A DNA stretch of 64,000 nucleotides from Adiantum capillus-veneris (GCA_014529385.2 CM043943.1:102153855-102217854), one strand, 5' to 3'; positions 22,674 to 35,100 are shown, counted from the stretch's first letter. Translations and numbers: made by a program. The notes: generated by a model not told the origin, from the sequence alone.

Positions 22674-24378
22674 TCTCGTAGGATAGTATGCCTAGCTTGG
22701 TGGCTAACTCCATAGATATAAAATTGTGAGTAGAACCAGGGTCAAAGAGAATAAAAGCATCATGTTCTCTTACCTTTCCCCAAGCATGGCATAGAGGAGA
22801 TCCTTTGTGGTGAGTTTGGTGAGTCTCGTCCTCTTGGATTTCAACCAAGGAAGCTCTAGGAGGATCTTGGCGGTTGTTCTTTTGGGGACAAGCGCGGTAC
22901 GCATGCCCTTGTTCGCCGCACTTGAAACACCGGTTATCCTTACGATAACTCTCAAGCTCTTCAGGAGAGAGTTTATTCTTACCTTTGTAAACTCCCTTCT
23001 CTTTAGCTTTGTTGGAGTTGCCCTTAGGAGACTTTTGGACATTGTCCTTCCCCTTAGGCTCATTGGGACCCTTGTTTTCCGGGGTCTTATTATTTCTTTT
23101 AGCCCCCATTTGGAAATTGATTCGAGAGGCCACCATAGTGTGGTGTATTACCGCCGATATGGTACGTGGCCTTTGGGAGTTGACATACTCCGCCATTTCT
23201 TTGGTTAAGCCCACACAAAATTGTTGATTTTGCTCTCCAAAATCCAACTTTTTGAAGACAGTGGCTTTGAGTTGTAGGTCCCAAAACTTGTCTACATATT
23301 TGTGGATGGATTCATTGGGAGAGAGCTTTAAGCTTCGCCATTCGGTCAGTACTTTGTCTTTGGCATCGGTGGCCAAAAACTGCTTCATAATGAAAGCTCT
23401 TAAATCTTTATGTGTTCGTGGAGCTTCACCGTTGGCTCATAGGCTAGACCACCATTGTCTGACGGACTTTTGAAAGTGCATAGCTACATGGCGTAGCTTA
23501 GAGGACTCCGTGAAGCCCTCATCTCCAAACGCCGCATCGAATTGCTGGATAAAGGCCAAGACTTTGTTCGTAGCACCAAAGGTGCCATCATAGGTAAGGA
23601 AAGAGATGCTCTTCCCTCCCTCTTTGAATTTCTTCAGCTTGGACGACCTCTTCCATGCGGTATAGGATTTCCTATGGCCTCTTCTTTTTGATGGTTCAAA
23701 GGTTGCACCATCACTTTCTTCAAAAGGTTAAGAATTTGAAGAAGGTGGAGAAGAGGGTGACCTCTTTCTCGCCTTTTTCTTGTCTTGATCTTTGTCGTCT
23801 TCACCATAGCTTTCATAAGAGGAAGAGGATGAAGAAGATGGAGAAGAGGATGTTCTCTTTCTCGCCTTTTTCTTCTCTTGCTTTTTATCATCCCTCTTTG
23901 AATTATGGCGTTGAGAAGAGTATGATGGTCTTCTCCGCTTTGGTGGTGATGGAGAGCGTTTAGCCCGCCGTCTTCATGGAGCCATCTCCGCCGAGGTGGC
24001 GGGAGACTCACTTCTTTCTCATTCCTTCGGTGGAGGCTCTTGAGTTCTCCTTTGGGAAGGAGATGCATCATCAACAAGAAGTAAATTCTTGAGCCCTTCA
24101 TATGGATTCTCTTCTTCTTCCCAAATCGGAGAGAGACCTCTTTTGGTAGTCTCACAAGGATGCTTCCTAGGTGTTCTCTCGTCATGGTGATGAGCTTGGA
24201 GAATCCTGTGAGCACGGAGTTGCCGTTGCACTTCACTTTGGAGAGATGGATTGCCCATGGCTTGTTGAAGCCTAGAAACAAGATAGTTAACAAGCATTGA
24301 AGCATCATTAGTAGCTTACTCATGAGCAAAATCAAACTTATCAACATTAATTTCACTCTCTTTACTATTGTCAGCCAT
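22674..24378 (-). pseudogene. gag: gag and start of protease, nested element
   Basis: The start is ATG at 24,378 (MADNSKESEINVDKF), about 400 bp after the primer site. A TAA at 24,316-24,318 and further stops near 24,019, 23,734 and 23,440 interrupt it. A Ser/Lys/Arg-rich N-terminal half (KKQEKKKARKRTSSSPSSSS near 23,850) precedes the capsid region (TEWRSLKLSPNESIHKYVDK, QQFCVGLTKEMAEYV). The zinc knuckle CFKCGEQGHAYRACP (CX2CX4HX4C) lies near 22,890-22,930 and is intact. The protease starts with ILFDPGSTHNFISMELATKL; DPG replaces the usual DSG, a change in the active-site triad. A frameshift at about 22,673 follows. Confidence 0.85.
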
Positions 24379-24780
24379 TCTAACAACTTTTAGGTGTAAA
24401 ATTTCTAGGTGTACTTTGGAACTTCAAGCCCTAGTTGCTACTCCTCTTTACCCCTTTAGAAAAAGCACTCACGCTATTGTAGCCGCGGCTCTCGAATACC
24501 ATTAATTGCAAGGAATAGAAGAGAGGGTCTTTCAACACCAAAATAGCACCGGCTCTTGTCAAGCTTCTAATAGCTCAATAGTGGTTAAGCCGTAGGCAAG
24601 CCCCGTAGCACTCCACTATTAAGACCATAGATCTCGACGGTGATGCCCCATTAACTACACAAAGGCAGGCGCACTGCAAGGCTGAAAAATACCTATTCTA
24701 CTTACTCACAGGCAATTAATAATACCAACCATTTGAAGCTATCTTGAGGACCTCCCTTCTTGAGCAAGAAAAGATAAACC

Positions 24781-24797
24781 TTGAGCTCTAATACCAA
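24781..24797 (-). promoter_or_regulatory. Primer binding site (initiator tRNA-Met type), nested element
   Basis: On the - strand TTGGTATTAGAGCTCAAGG directly follows the 5' LTR. It matches the common plant primer site TGGTATCAGAGC with one change. Confidence 0.85.
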
Positions 24798-26388
24798 CGT
24801 AACATTTAATGGCCTAGTAACTTGTGTGTAGCGGAAATGAGCATGAACATAGTGGGCATTTCATTAGAATAGATTCCTAATGAGAATTACAAGAGTGCTT
24901 GGGTGGAGAGAGAAACAAAAAGCATCACACCTAGTTAGATAGCATCGACAATACTTTCAAAAGAGAGAGAAATTAAGCTAATGACAACAGTTGAGGACCG
25001 GATTTGCATGGAGCCGGTCCCCCCTCCAAAAGGCTTTGTATTATGGTTTCTCCCATCAAGAGAGACATTGTACAATACAATTCTTTGTGTTCCTTCAAGA
25101 CTAGCTAGTGCAATGAAGATGAAAGCTTCATCCACTAAGCAAACACTTAGCTAACACAACTTGAATTATCCCCGTTCTCAGACCCAAGACCTCACACACC
25201 TTCGAAGATGGTGAGAGATAGCAAGGTATGAGAGTAGATTGAGAGGAAGAAGGAGTATCTTACGAGAAAGATGTACATCTCCTCACATAATCACTCATAT
25301 TAGCATAGCTTAGCTTAGTAATTAGCTTGGTAGAGGATATGAGCATGCATTGAAGCTTGGCTCTTGGTTGGATTTGCATCCACATGCCTAGAGAGTGTTG
25401 ATGTAGGCTTCTATCTCACAAGCTTGGAGTAGGTGATGAGTTCTCCATTAAAGCTTGGGAAGAGATAGTCTTCTCTTTCTTCACACATGAGCTTGTGTGA
25501 GTGTGTGTGTGTGATAATGCCTTGCAAAAAACAGCCCCCTCTCTCCCTTGGGCGAGCCCTCTTGCTATTTGCTCTTGCTGAGCCCTCATTGGCTCTCCCC
25601 AAGTCAAGCCAATGACAATTAAGCAGCATAAGTGATAGCCTTCTGACATGTGTCCCCCTTTATCTTTTTGTGAGAGATTTAGGTAATTAAATAATTAAAC
25701 TAAACTCTCATTGGACCCCTTTGCCTCCTAGCCAATAGGAATCAGGCAAGCCATTGGGCTCCTGAATGCTCATTGGACCCCTTGGGAGACTGCCCAATAG
25801 TCTTCTAGGAGACTTAATTCTCATTGGTTTCTTTTATTAAATGTATTTAAATTAATTAAACTAGATTTAATCTAGCTTAATTCTCATTGGTCCACTTCAA
25901 GGGTCATCCAATAGAAACTAGGCACACCTTGTGGGCATCTGGCCTAGGGAGCTGACATGTGTCCCTCATTCCCTTTGTGTAAAGGGAGCCTATGTGTGTG
26001 TGTGTGTGGATTTCTTTCTCATCCCCTAGAAGAAGGGCTCGCCCCCTCCCATGTAGGGATATGCATTGACTTTGGAGAGCACACAAAGCATCCAATTCCC
26101 CCTAAGCTTTAACCCTTTGGACACAACATTTGAATTTTGGAACCTTAGCATTTTGGAAGTCTTAATGGGCCGAACCTTAGGGTCTTTTTAGCCCATTGTT
26201 GCACATGGCTCTTTTGCAGATGGCCCCCCCTTTGGATCCGTATTTTCCCTCCTTTGGATCCCTATTGTGGCCGGTCTGCTAGCTTAACCAATATTCTAGC
26301 TTTTTCTCCCCTGGCACTTACCCACATTAAATGATCAGTTTAATATGAGAAAATCATTTAGGAGAATTAGATATTGATTATTATGACA
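24798..26388 (-). repeat. 5' LTR of the nested gypsy element
   Basis: Near-identical partner of 17,454-19,045. It lies next to the primer site and therefore acts as the 5' LTR. The same CCAAT-rich block is found at about 25,585-25,915. Small indels distinguish it from its partner near 25,495 (loss of three bases, and a TG repeat longer by two). Confidence 0.95.
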
Positions 26389-26393
26389 ATATG
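26389..26393. repeat. Target-site duplication, right copy (ATATG)
   Basis: Partner of GTATG at 17,449-17,453; four of five bases agree. Confidence 0.75.
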
Positions 26394-28633
26394 CCATCTA
26401 AGAGGGGTGGAAGGGCACTAAGCACTAAGTACTAAGTAATTAAGGGCAATGTTTGAAGAGGGAGGAAAAAGTTTGATGTTAACGTGTGATTTTTTTACAA
26501 AATTATCTAATAATGCCCTTATAGTTCATCATCAAGGGAGAATTCACTACTAATGTCTTCCCGATGAGTGTAAATAGTGTATATACTCTCAAAAAATCAT
26601 AAAAAATTGTCTTTTTTTTTGTATTTGTCATCATTTTTATTGATAATGAGGCTTAAAAATAGAAAAATTGAACAAAAAATAATAAAGCTGTGTTTTTTAA
26701 GGGATTTTCTTCATAATTGGATTTTTACTTTACTTTTTAGAGCATTTTACTATTTTCTTTTATTTTTTTTAAATAAACAAGTCAAAAATTAATAATAAAT
26801 AGCAGGGAAGCTCATATGAAAAATTCAAAAACATGATGGTGATTAGAAAGACAAGGCAGACAAGCACAAAAATTTTCAATGAAATCAGAAGATGGAAGCG
26901 GGAAGCCTAAATTAGGCGGCCACGCCTACTTTTGCAAAATTCTTGTAGAATGAGCTACAGGAATCCGATCAAGGAAATTTGTGAGTCTAACATAGATTTC
27001 ACGGCCTAGTAGGACTAATGGGGGAATGTGGGGAAATTTGGTTCGGGAAGTCCAAGTATAGATATCCAAGGTAGGCTAAAACCACCTCATTTCCACTTGG
27101 AGCCTTTGTGGAGAGAGATTTCATCCTCCTTCGCGCGACTTTTTCGGAGCCCACACTTGACCATTTTCAGTGCCATCTCACATGAGACACAAGGGGTAAG
27201 TCCTTTACTCGACAATGATCCATTTTGTACGACCGGTAGCTAGTCTAAAGCCCTAGAAAACGAGCAGTGCACGAAGACCTATGACCTAAAATTGACCATA
27301 GAGGCCTGGCAACTTGACCAAATTAGATGGGATTTGAACCATATCATGCCCTAACATAATAGAACCTTTCTATACCGTCAGATGACCACTCTCGACTAGG
27401 GTCGAGGGGGTCCCCAATAGAAAAGTTACGTTTCTGGCAATTGTCCGAATTCTGACCTGACTTCACAGATGGCTTGCTAATGAGGTCTATATACAATGTA
27501 TATGTTTGGTTTGGTGAAATCCATCAAGCAAAGCCCTCGAACAGCAGAAAACGGCTCGAAGGTTACAAAGCCTCAAATTTGACATACGAGGTCAAACTGA
27601 CTCCAAATGAGCCAGAATTGAACAGGTTGCTTCACGACTATGTTGTGGAAAAGTCCAAAGCCTCAAAGTTGACCAACCAACCCAACAGATAGACTAGTCA
27701 CAATGAACGATGATTTCAGAGTCGACGGAGCACAAAGTGATGCTGGCATGACTAAACTTAACCAAATTCAATTTAGGACTTGTATTAGGTGTATGAAACA
27801 TGTCTAGGTCAGAATTTGTAGGTTTTGCAAAGTTTTTGTCAGTGTTGTAAATAATCATGATTATTTACTTTTGCATCATTTTTGCTTGGAGATTGTCACC
27901 TTACCTCACCTATCATGTGTACACACCTATTACATGCCAAAAATCAAGTATGAGCCAAAATGACCACCCATTACTTGTAAAATTGTCAAAAAACGCAAAG
28001 AAGTCTTTGCAAGCCAAAATTTTGGGTTATGGACAACATTTTTTGATCCAAATCACTTGATATCTCATACCCAAGGTCTATACAAATTCCTAGAACCAAT
28101 TTGTATCAAAAATGTCAACTTCGAAAGAAAAGTTAATAATCACGATTATTTACTTTTTGGTCAAAATTGGGAAATTCTGGTATTTTTCCATCATACATCC
28201 AAAGTACATGATGAGTTAAGCCCACTAGCCAGTTTTGTATCAACTAGGAGCTCAAAATCTCAAATTTTCTTTATATCTATTGTTTAGAGACCTAAAGCCA
28301 AAATCTGATACCATTCTCACCGGATGCATCCAAATGAGCCCATATTTCACTCAGAGCATGTATTTGGTATATACTTCAAGTCTATAAAGCCAAGTTTGTA
28401 AAAAGTTGATAATTTTCCTCAGCTATAAATAATTGCGATTATTTACTTTGGTTGCAAATTTTTATTTTGACCACACAATTTAGTTCCTTGCATGTTTTTA
28501 TGCATCTTTGCTTGTTCAAAAATTGATATGAAGCAAATTGGACGAAATTGTTAGCATTTCAACCTAAAGGACATTTTAGAGAAAATTCCGATAAATCTGC
28601 TAACTTTACACTCTATTCACTGAACAGGAGCAA
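26394..28633 (+). repeat. Non-coding spacer of the giant gypsy element with palindrome array 2
   Basis: About 2.2 kb without a recognisable gene. It contains three more copies of the leader palindrome at 27,847-27,868, 28,132-28,153 and 28,425-28,446, with centre spacing of about 285 and 293 bp as in array 1. Here the companion motif appears as its reverse complement (TTGATCCAAATCAC near 28,043) and lies about 100 bp before the palindrome. Array 2 is therefore inverted relative to array 1. The first 450 bases (26,400-26,850) are AT-rich with no structure that I recognise. Confidence 0.7.
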
Positions 28634-31600
28634 TGCAAGCAGTAAAAAGGGCTAAAAAGAAGCTCAACCAAAAAGAGAAACTACAGGAACTGCCTGCGTA
28701 TCAACTAGACCCCGAGTTAGTCAAAGCAGTCAAGGCAGATTCACCACACTACATTCTTCACTGGCAGATTCAAAAGTGAAGAAGGGCATCAAGTGGAGTT
28801 GCAACTCCTGCCCAAAGAAGTCTATGATGTAGCTGACAAACCAGAAACCAAAGAAGCTAACCGCGGGCTGGGGCTCAGGGATTTCTACGAACAAGAGCCT
28901 TGTGGAGTGGATTTTCAGAAGTCTTATGAGCTTCTATTCACCATCAAAGAAGATGGAACCGCACAGATATCCGATACCCAAGGGAACAACGTCAAAGTAG
29001 TGATCACAAAAGAGACAGTGGTAGAGGCACTTAGACTACCCATATAAGGAATGTCCATGCGAGCAAGAGATAGGAATACCGTAGGTACATTTACCAAAGA
29101 GACAGCCGCGGCTACATTCGCCAAACTCATTCACAAACAAGTGGAAGAGCCAGCCCATTTGTACTATCGACACTTCCATTTCTTGTCAAAAAGGCTACCA
29201 GGATACACTACACCAAATCACGTCGTGGCCACCACATTCACTCAGGCTCTCAAGTCGACAACAAGACAACTAGTGGACCACATGCATTATGTCTTGACAA
29301 CCTTGAAGGGCACCAAGAAGGAAGGCAAAACCAGTGCTTGGGTGCGCTAGAGGTCTTGACTAGAATAGCATATCATGCCATTGGCATGGCCGAAAACCTA
29401 CCGCCTGTCATCACTGATCATAACAAATTGATATTGGCAGCACAACCCTCTCCAAGAGCTACAAGGTCAGGTAAAAGATCATATAAATCTGATGAAGAGC
29501 CAACTGATAGCTCGCCGGAACAACACAGCAACAAGAGCTCTGACCAATGAAGAAAAGAGAGATCGGAGAGAAGAGATGAAGAGAAAAGTTGTGGCCGCAC
29601 ACCAAGAAGAGCCAGCTAAAAAACAAGCACGCTTTGAAAGAGAGAAACAGGACTATTAGTGCAGTAGGCAAGCACAAGGGAAGGAACCAAAAAAATGGGT
29701 ACCTGCAGGACTTAAAGGCCCTCGAACAAAGCATCGTACAAGAAAAGAGGTGGATGATCCAACAGAACATTTAGAAAGAATGTACCAAGAGGCTGAAGCT
29801 CTAAAGTTGAAGGAGGCAGCAGAAGCTGCTAAAATAACCAAGGAGGTGGAAGAACAAACGCAAGCCGAGGAAACGGCTAGATAAGAGCAAAGTTATGGAT
29901 CTCCCCGACCAACCTCACCACCTACGGAACAACAAGACCATCCCATGCCTAGCCCACCACCATCATCGGTGGGCAAAGACACCACTGAAGAAGCGGAGCC
30001 TGAGAAAGACAAAGATTCTGAGTTCACCAAACCAACAGAATCTGCACAAGAAGCTGACTAGCACGATAGAAAAAAAGAAAAAGAGGCCGAGCCAGAACAC
30101 GAGAAGGCTGCTAAAGATACTAAAGAGGCTGAAGAGAAAAAGGCAAGTGGATCTGAAGAAGAGTCTGATAAAGAAGCAGATGCGAAAAAAGAGCCTACCA
30201 CTGCACATGAGACAGAACCTGAGCCAGAGAAGGAAGAAAGACCGGCACTTGAAGAGACCGCAAGGTCTGATCCAACACCATCTACTTCCACTCAACCAGA
30301 AACTGCCAAGGCATCAAAGCCTCAAGATACCCAAGAGGAAGACCGACCATCTACTTCTACACAAGAACCACCAGCAGTTACAATGCAGAAAGAAGCCACA
30401 CATGAGGCTACACGCACATCCCAGTTGGCACGATAGGATGAGTGGCAGGCAAAGGACGAGGTAATCATCCAAGTCAATGAATATGCACTGTAGATGTAGG
30501 AAATGATGGAGAGACTCTGGTCAGCAGCACTAAATTGCAGCACAAAGGCCAAGCAACTTGGCATGGTGATCGATGCTCTCCAAGGACAGCTAGAAGACAG
30601 GATGACTGTCATCACTGATCTTCAAAGGTAGGTGCAAGAGCTGAAGGCAGAAGCTGAACAACATTAGTTAGCCAAACATAGGCAACAAAAAGAAATGGAG
30701 GAGCTAGGTGATCTACTCACCAAACTATCCGATGCCTGCGAAGCAAAATATGAGCAGCTGACCGAAGTTACGAATGAACTTCTTATGACCTCTCTGTCAG
30801 CTCAAAAAATTCAGGTGCAATTAGATGTTGCCAATGCTTCTCTGCAGTATTCTGAACAACGGATCAATGATCATGCAATTTTCTTACGCCAAATCAGAGA
30901 AAATCCAGTCGTGGCCTCGATCAAAGGAGCTGACGAAGTGTAGAACGCTCTTGAAAAGAAAAAAAAAGACCTAGAATTGGAATTAAAGCTAGAACAATCA
31001 CAACGTAGGGACTTGGCACTGATGCGGGTTCAAAGAGAGGAGGAGCTTCTAAAGGAGATAGTAGAACTAAAGCAAATTGATCAACTTCTCAGAGATGGGA
31101 AACCAGTCATGCAGGAAGAGGTAGTCACTTCAGAGCCTCCACAGATAGACATACCCACGATCTCGTTTGTTGAGTTTGAGACACAGTCCACAATAGAGCG
31201 GAGTGGTGATGAAGATTTTTAGATTAACATCACGGATGAAGACACAGTTCCAATGGTCCAGTTGTCAAAAGCTGAAGAAGACGCACTGAAGGAGAAGATC
31301 ATCCTAGAGTTGGATGAGTAGTGGAAAGTCGCAATGGATTGAGAGTTGATAGTTTTACACTCTGTCAACGTCACTCAACTCACTCCCAATCAGATCAACG
31401 CTCAATGGCATCAACAATCCCTGTTGTACTCTCATCAAAGTGGAACTATTACAGGTGAAAGAAAGGTTGTACAAAGATATGCAAGAAGATGGCGTAGATA
31501 AAGACTAGCCAAATTAGAGGTTAAGCTGGTTGAGCAAGAATCCGAGATACCTGATTTTGTTCACAAGAGCACCTGCAGCCCTTCAAAGAGATCTAGCCTT

Positions 31601-31989
31601 CTGTCCTATTCCTAGAGTAACGACATGGCAAGCGCATGAAGCACTGCAAAAGAAGAGGCCAACATGGATTAACTTTTCGAGGCTACCATCTCTAGAGAGA
31701 GGCCAAGCGACAGAGGAATACATGGTGAAAACCCTAACGGACACCATTTCTTTCTTCAAGAGTCTACCAGATCTATCCTGCGCTATGTTATATAAAATCT
31801 GCAGAATGCTGCTCACATGTACACAAGTTTTTAATGAGCCTGAGCAAACAGGATCCCCATGGCTATCATTCTTGGAAGGAAATAAATACTTATGCTACAA
31901 TTTGAGTGGGAAACCTTCAGAAGAAGTCCTTTATGGATTCTATGCCAGATGTATGTTCTTGCCCAGGGGAGGTCACCTAATAAAAATGT
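28634..31989 (+). pseudogene. Third ORF of the giant gypsy element, coiled coil, broken
   Basis: A + strand coding stretch lies between array 2 and the 3' LTR. It starts near ATG 28,634 (MQAVKRAKKKLNQKEKLQEL). A folded-looking part spans about 28,790-29,540 (FTIKEDGTAQISDTQGNNVK, LYYRHFHFLSKRLPGYTTPN). A long Glu/Lys/Pro/Thr-rich region spans 29,900-30,440, then a predicted coiled coil 30,600-31,230 (EELGDLLTKLSDACEAKYEQ; LKEIVELKQIDQLLRDGKP). A final globular piece at 31,530-31,990 includes LSCAMLYKICRMLLTC. Many stops and frame changes are present. No known family was recognised. Its position after integrase and before the LTR recalls the extra ORF of Tat-lineage elements. Confidence 0.55.
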
Positions 31990-32997
31990 AACCTATCACG
32001 TGAGTTCAACAGAAGGGTATTTAAAGTTCTTGAAACTTACAGAAATATATATATAGAAGGGCGTTATTTTTTCAAATTTTAAAAAAACTTACAGATTTTA
32101 AAAGAAAAGGGTACATTATATTCTTAACAAAATTCACAGATAAGAATCGAGAATATTGTAACTCCTATTTTCTCGGATAAACTCTATAATTCATCAGCTG
32201 GGGCTACAAGCTTCCAGATTGTATCAGCCAGTCATTACCCAACTTTGGTAGAACTCTAGATTATTAGTTCTAACCACCCAAAAACCTTGGCTAAGGTATA
32301 AAGGCCAATTTTTGTAAGTTTTTTATAAGTTTTTGGATAAGAAATACACAGCGTGAGCTAACGGCGCTCACTTCTCTCCTTCTTGCGCTTCCTATTCCCT
32401 CTCCGGTTGTCACATTGCGATTTGTGTTTGTTGCATTGCAACCGCACGTAAGAGATCTACACATTGACGTAAGCCATTCACAGTATTTCGTAGCTTTTGA
32501 CGTCTCCGACACGCAGGCTAACTTCATCATAACTAGGACTTTACACTTTTAAATAAAAAACTAAGCATAAGTGGCGTATTGGGGCATCATTGCTAATCAT
32601 TTAGATGCATTCTGGGTCGAAAACGACTAGGTCAAAAATCCAATGTTGTTAATAATCGTTATTTTGGAACTTGACCTAAAGTGTGGTTTGAGACCATAAG
32701 CATATGTGCTTAGGTCTTATAAACTTGTCCTAGAAGTTTCATTACTTTTGGATGTCATTTAATGCTGTAACGGATGTGATTTGGTTGCCGATGAGCGATT
32801 GGCTTTTGGCGATTTCAGTCACTTGAGTGTAGCTTGAGCTAGATGTGAGTTGTTAGTATTTTTCTAAGAGATTGACAACCTCTTGTAGCCTCTATGCACT
32901 AGTTGAGTCAGCTTCGTCCCATGGTTTGACAAATTAATCGTAGTTCTCGCTAATATTGCAATAAGATAGGATGTTGAGGTTAGACATGCGTCCCACA
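31987..32997 (+). repeat. 3' LTR of the giant gypsy element
   Basis: The right part (32,373-32,997) aligns with the truncated 5' LTR, and both end in CCCACA. The left edge is inferred from TGTAACC at 31,987, preceded by a weakly purine-rich AGGGGAGG tract about 20 bp upstream. A TATA box lies at 32,297-32,304. The full length is then about 1.0 kb. Confidence 0.75.
32297..32304 (+). promoter_or_regulatory. TATA box in the 3' LTR
   Basis: TATAAAGG lies about 75 bp before the region shared with the 5' LTR and fits a U3 promoter. The 5' LTR has lost this part, so the element has no 5' promoter of its own. Confidence 0.6.
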
Positions 32998-33021
32998 CAC
33001 ACACACACACACACACACACA
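32994..33021. repeat. (CA)n microsatellite
   Basis: About 28 bases of CA repeats start at the last bases of the LTR (CCCACA) and probably expanded from it. Confidence 0.9.
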
Positions 33022-33169
33022 GATGAAATGATTTAGTAATATCTTGACAAGGCCAAAATGACCTATGAGACCAATCTCTTACATACTGGTGAATCTGATA
33101 CCATATATGAGTAAAAAAAAAGAGATAGTAAACTGAAACTATAAGTATTACTAGCTCGAATTATGTGTG

Positions 33170-35095
33170 ATCATTGATAGAATGGGTGCCTTGTACAAGA
33201 GAGAGATAGAATGGGTGATGAATCCATCCTTGTTTGTACTTTGGATCTCAAGATAGTATGACTCAAATCCTCTGTTGTAGTCTTTATGATGTTGTGAATC
33301 TCCTGTCCTCGATCATGGGCATCTCAATCTCCCTAGCTGCAATGCTCGGCCAGTAAGAGTACCATGGGTGTGAGTTTTAGTTGAGATTTGCAATGGTGGA
33401 TTCTCCTCTATCTGTCCAATGTCTGGTGTAAAGAAATCAATCCTCTATCTCTAGGATTGTCTCTCTCTACATCTCCTCAATAAAGTATCTTTGTGCCTGT
33501 GTAACTCAAGTAGATACAATCCAAGACATCTCTGGTCATGATAGGTCATGACTTTGGAGAAGGGTCTGAAGCCTTCTCTAAAACGACAATGGAAGTTACC
33601 CAATTGTATCTCCCAATACACTGTTTGTTGACATATATAATGCATCTCCATCTCTGATTGTGTATGGCATACGTGGCATATCATGTTAGCTACTAGTATC
33701 CCTCTCGATCTACCAGTCTTAATCTCAAGCTGGTGTGAACAAATGGCACACCCTAACCCATCTTTGTACCCAACTCCTATGTCAACCCTATCCACGTACT
33801 CTTGGTGTCCAATTAGGTTAGGTCTCGGAGGCTGGTAAATGAGTCTAGTAATCTCCACTTGTGTAAGAGATAATGATGGTGCATCAAGGGAGTACTAGAA
33901 GGGAGGCAAGGTGTCCATGTTGAAGCCATGTATCTAAAACCATGATGACATCTCTGCATAACAACATGATCTGTCCCCCTATCAAGATAATTATTTGGTG
34001 TACTCAAGGGACAATCTGACATATCTATCTCTTGTAGTATCTCATAAGCTCTATATGATTGATATTGATCTGATAATCACCTCTATCTCCATAGAGGTGG
34101 CTGCTAGCTCCTCTCCAATGATCTCATGTGGCAAAGAGGCCCTGGATCAAATTAGCTGACAGATCATAGATACCAGAAGCCTCTGAATACCCATCCATAC
34201 ATCCTCACCCATAGAGGGTTCCCAAACGTGAACCCATAGAGCATAGCTATCAAAGAGCTAGAGCTTTGTTCTAGGTTCTTGGAACTTAACCTGCACACAC
34301 ATCCTTCCCAATCCTCCCAAGGCCGCATACGCTCTAGTCTTCAAAAATAACTTTGGCCCAATGAAGACTACCGCAAGATAAGTGTATGCATCTATGTACT
34401 CCATAGTCTCCTGACCACAAGTGAATGTAGGTGTTGATCTCGTGACCACTGTGGTGTGGTGTTAAACACATAACCTTGATCTTACGATGGTTTACAGACA
34501 ATCCACTATTCTCCAAAAGTACATGCAATGCATCCAAATGTCATTGCATACCCTCCGGTGAGTTAGAGGTTAGCAAAATATCATCATCATATAACAACAA
34601 TGGGATCTCCATGTCCCTTCAGTTGGGCACCTCTGTCACCCTTTGTGTCAATGTAATCAAAAAACTCATCTATACACATACCAAAAAGAGTAGGAGACAA
34701 TGGACTACCTTGTCTCACTACAATAGTGGAGTGAGTTGAACTAGATATCCCATGTGGAGTGCATACATTTCCCATGCCACCATTGAACTAAATAGAGCCA
34801 TGATCCCCCAAATAAACTCCATGGGTGCTCCCATCTCATGTAGTCTGCACATCAATTTGTCTCTAAGAACCATGTCAAATGATTTGCAAAAAACCACAAA
34901 TCTACAATAAATCCGTCTCCCATGTGACGCTCTGAGTGTTAAAACATGGTCAAGAGTGGAGAAGCCTCTCCTAAAACCGGCATGTCCCACTACATGTATG
35001 CCCTCACTCTTTGCCCATACGCTCAAGGATAAATTCATACAACCGTGACAATGTGTGTCCAATCATAATAGTAGGGTAGTTTCTTGGCTCCATAG
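33170..35095 (-). pseudogene. Decayed LINE reverse transcriptase and C-terminal tail
   Basis: Reading leftwards from 35,062: FRRGFSTLDHVLTLR and VVFCKSFDMVLRDKL (RT palm), then RQGSPLSPTLFG near 34,700 and a catalytic-loop remnant YDDD near 34,600 where LINEs have YADD. HLDALHVLLENSGLSVNHRK and FTCGQETMEYIDAYTYL follow. The C-terminal part near 33,450-33,860 has the CxxC motif MICHVCHTQSE and YHDQRCLGLYLLEL, shared with the fragment at 4,780-5,400. At least four frames are needed. The 5' half, including any endonuclease, is missing; on that side the sequence switches directly to a gypsy fragment at about 35,101. Confidence 0.8.
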
Positions 35096-35100
35096 GATCA

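Larger units (their letters stand above)
17454..26388 (-). mobile_element. Nested Ty3/gypsy (chromovirus-type) retrotransposon
   Basis: The element is about 8.9 kb, in reverse orientation within the giant gypsy element. It has 1.59-kb LTRs (17,454-19,045 and 24,798-26,388), a purine-rich tract next to the 3' LTR, an initiator-Met-type primer site, gag, and pol in the order protease, RT, RNase H, integrase, chromodomain-like tail. A 5-bp target duplication flanks it. The LTRs differ at about 30 positions, all in one part. The coding region has several stops and at least one frameshift, so the copy is defective. A truncated relative lies at 35,101-38,943. Confidence 0.95.

Noticed and set aside
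22807-23208. 133-residue + strand ORF opposite gag of the nested element
   Set aside because: It is antisense to the zinc-knuckle and capsid region; its hydrophobic sequence follows from reversed Lys/Glu-rich codons.
29895-30464. 189-residue ORF rich in His, Lys and Leu
   Set aside because: It is the shadow of the acidic Glu/Lys/Pro/Thr-rich third-ORF region read in a different frame.
4780-35095. A single LINE split by insertion of the giant gypsy element
   Set aside because: Both flanking LINE pieces contain the same C-terminal segment (CxxC, then DQRCLGL), so they are two copies rather than two halves.
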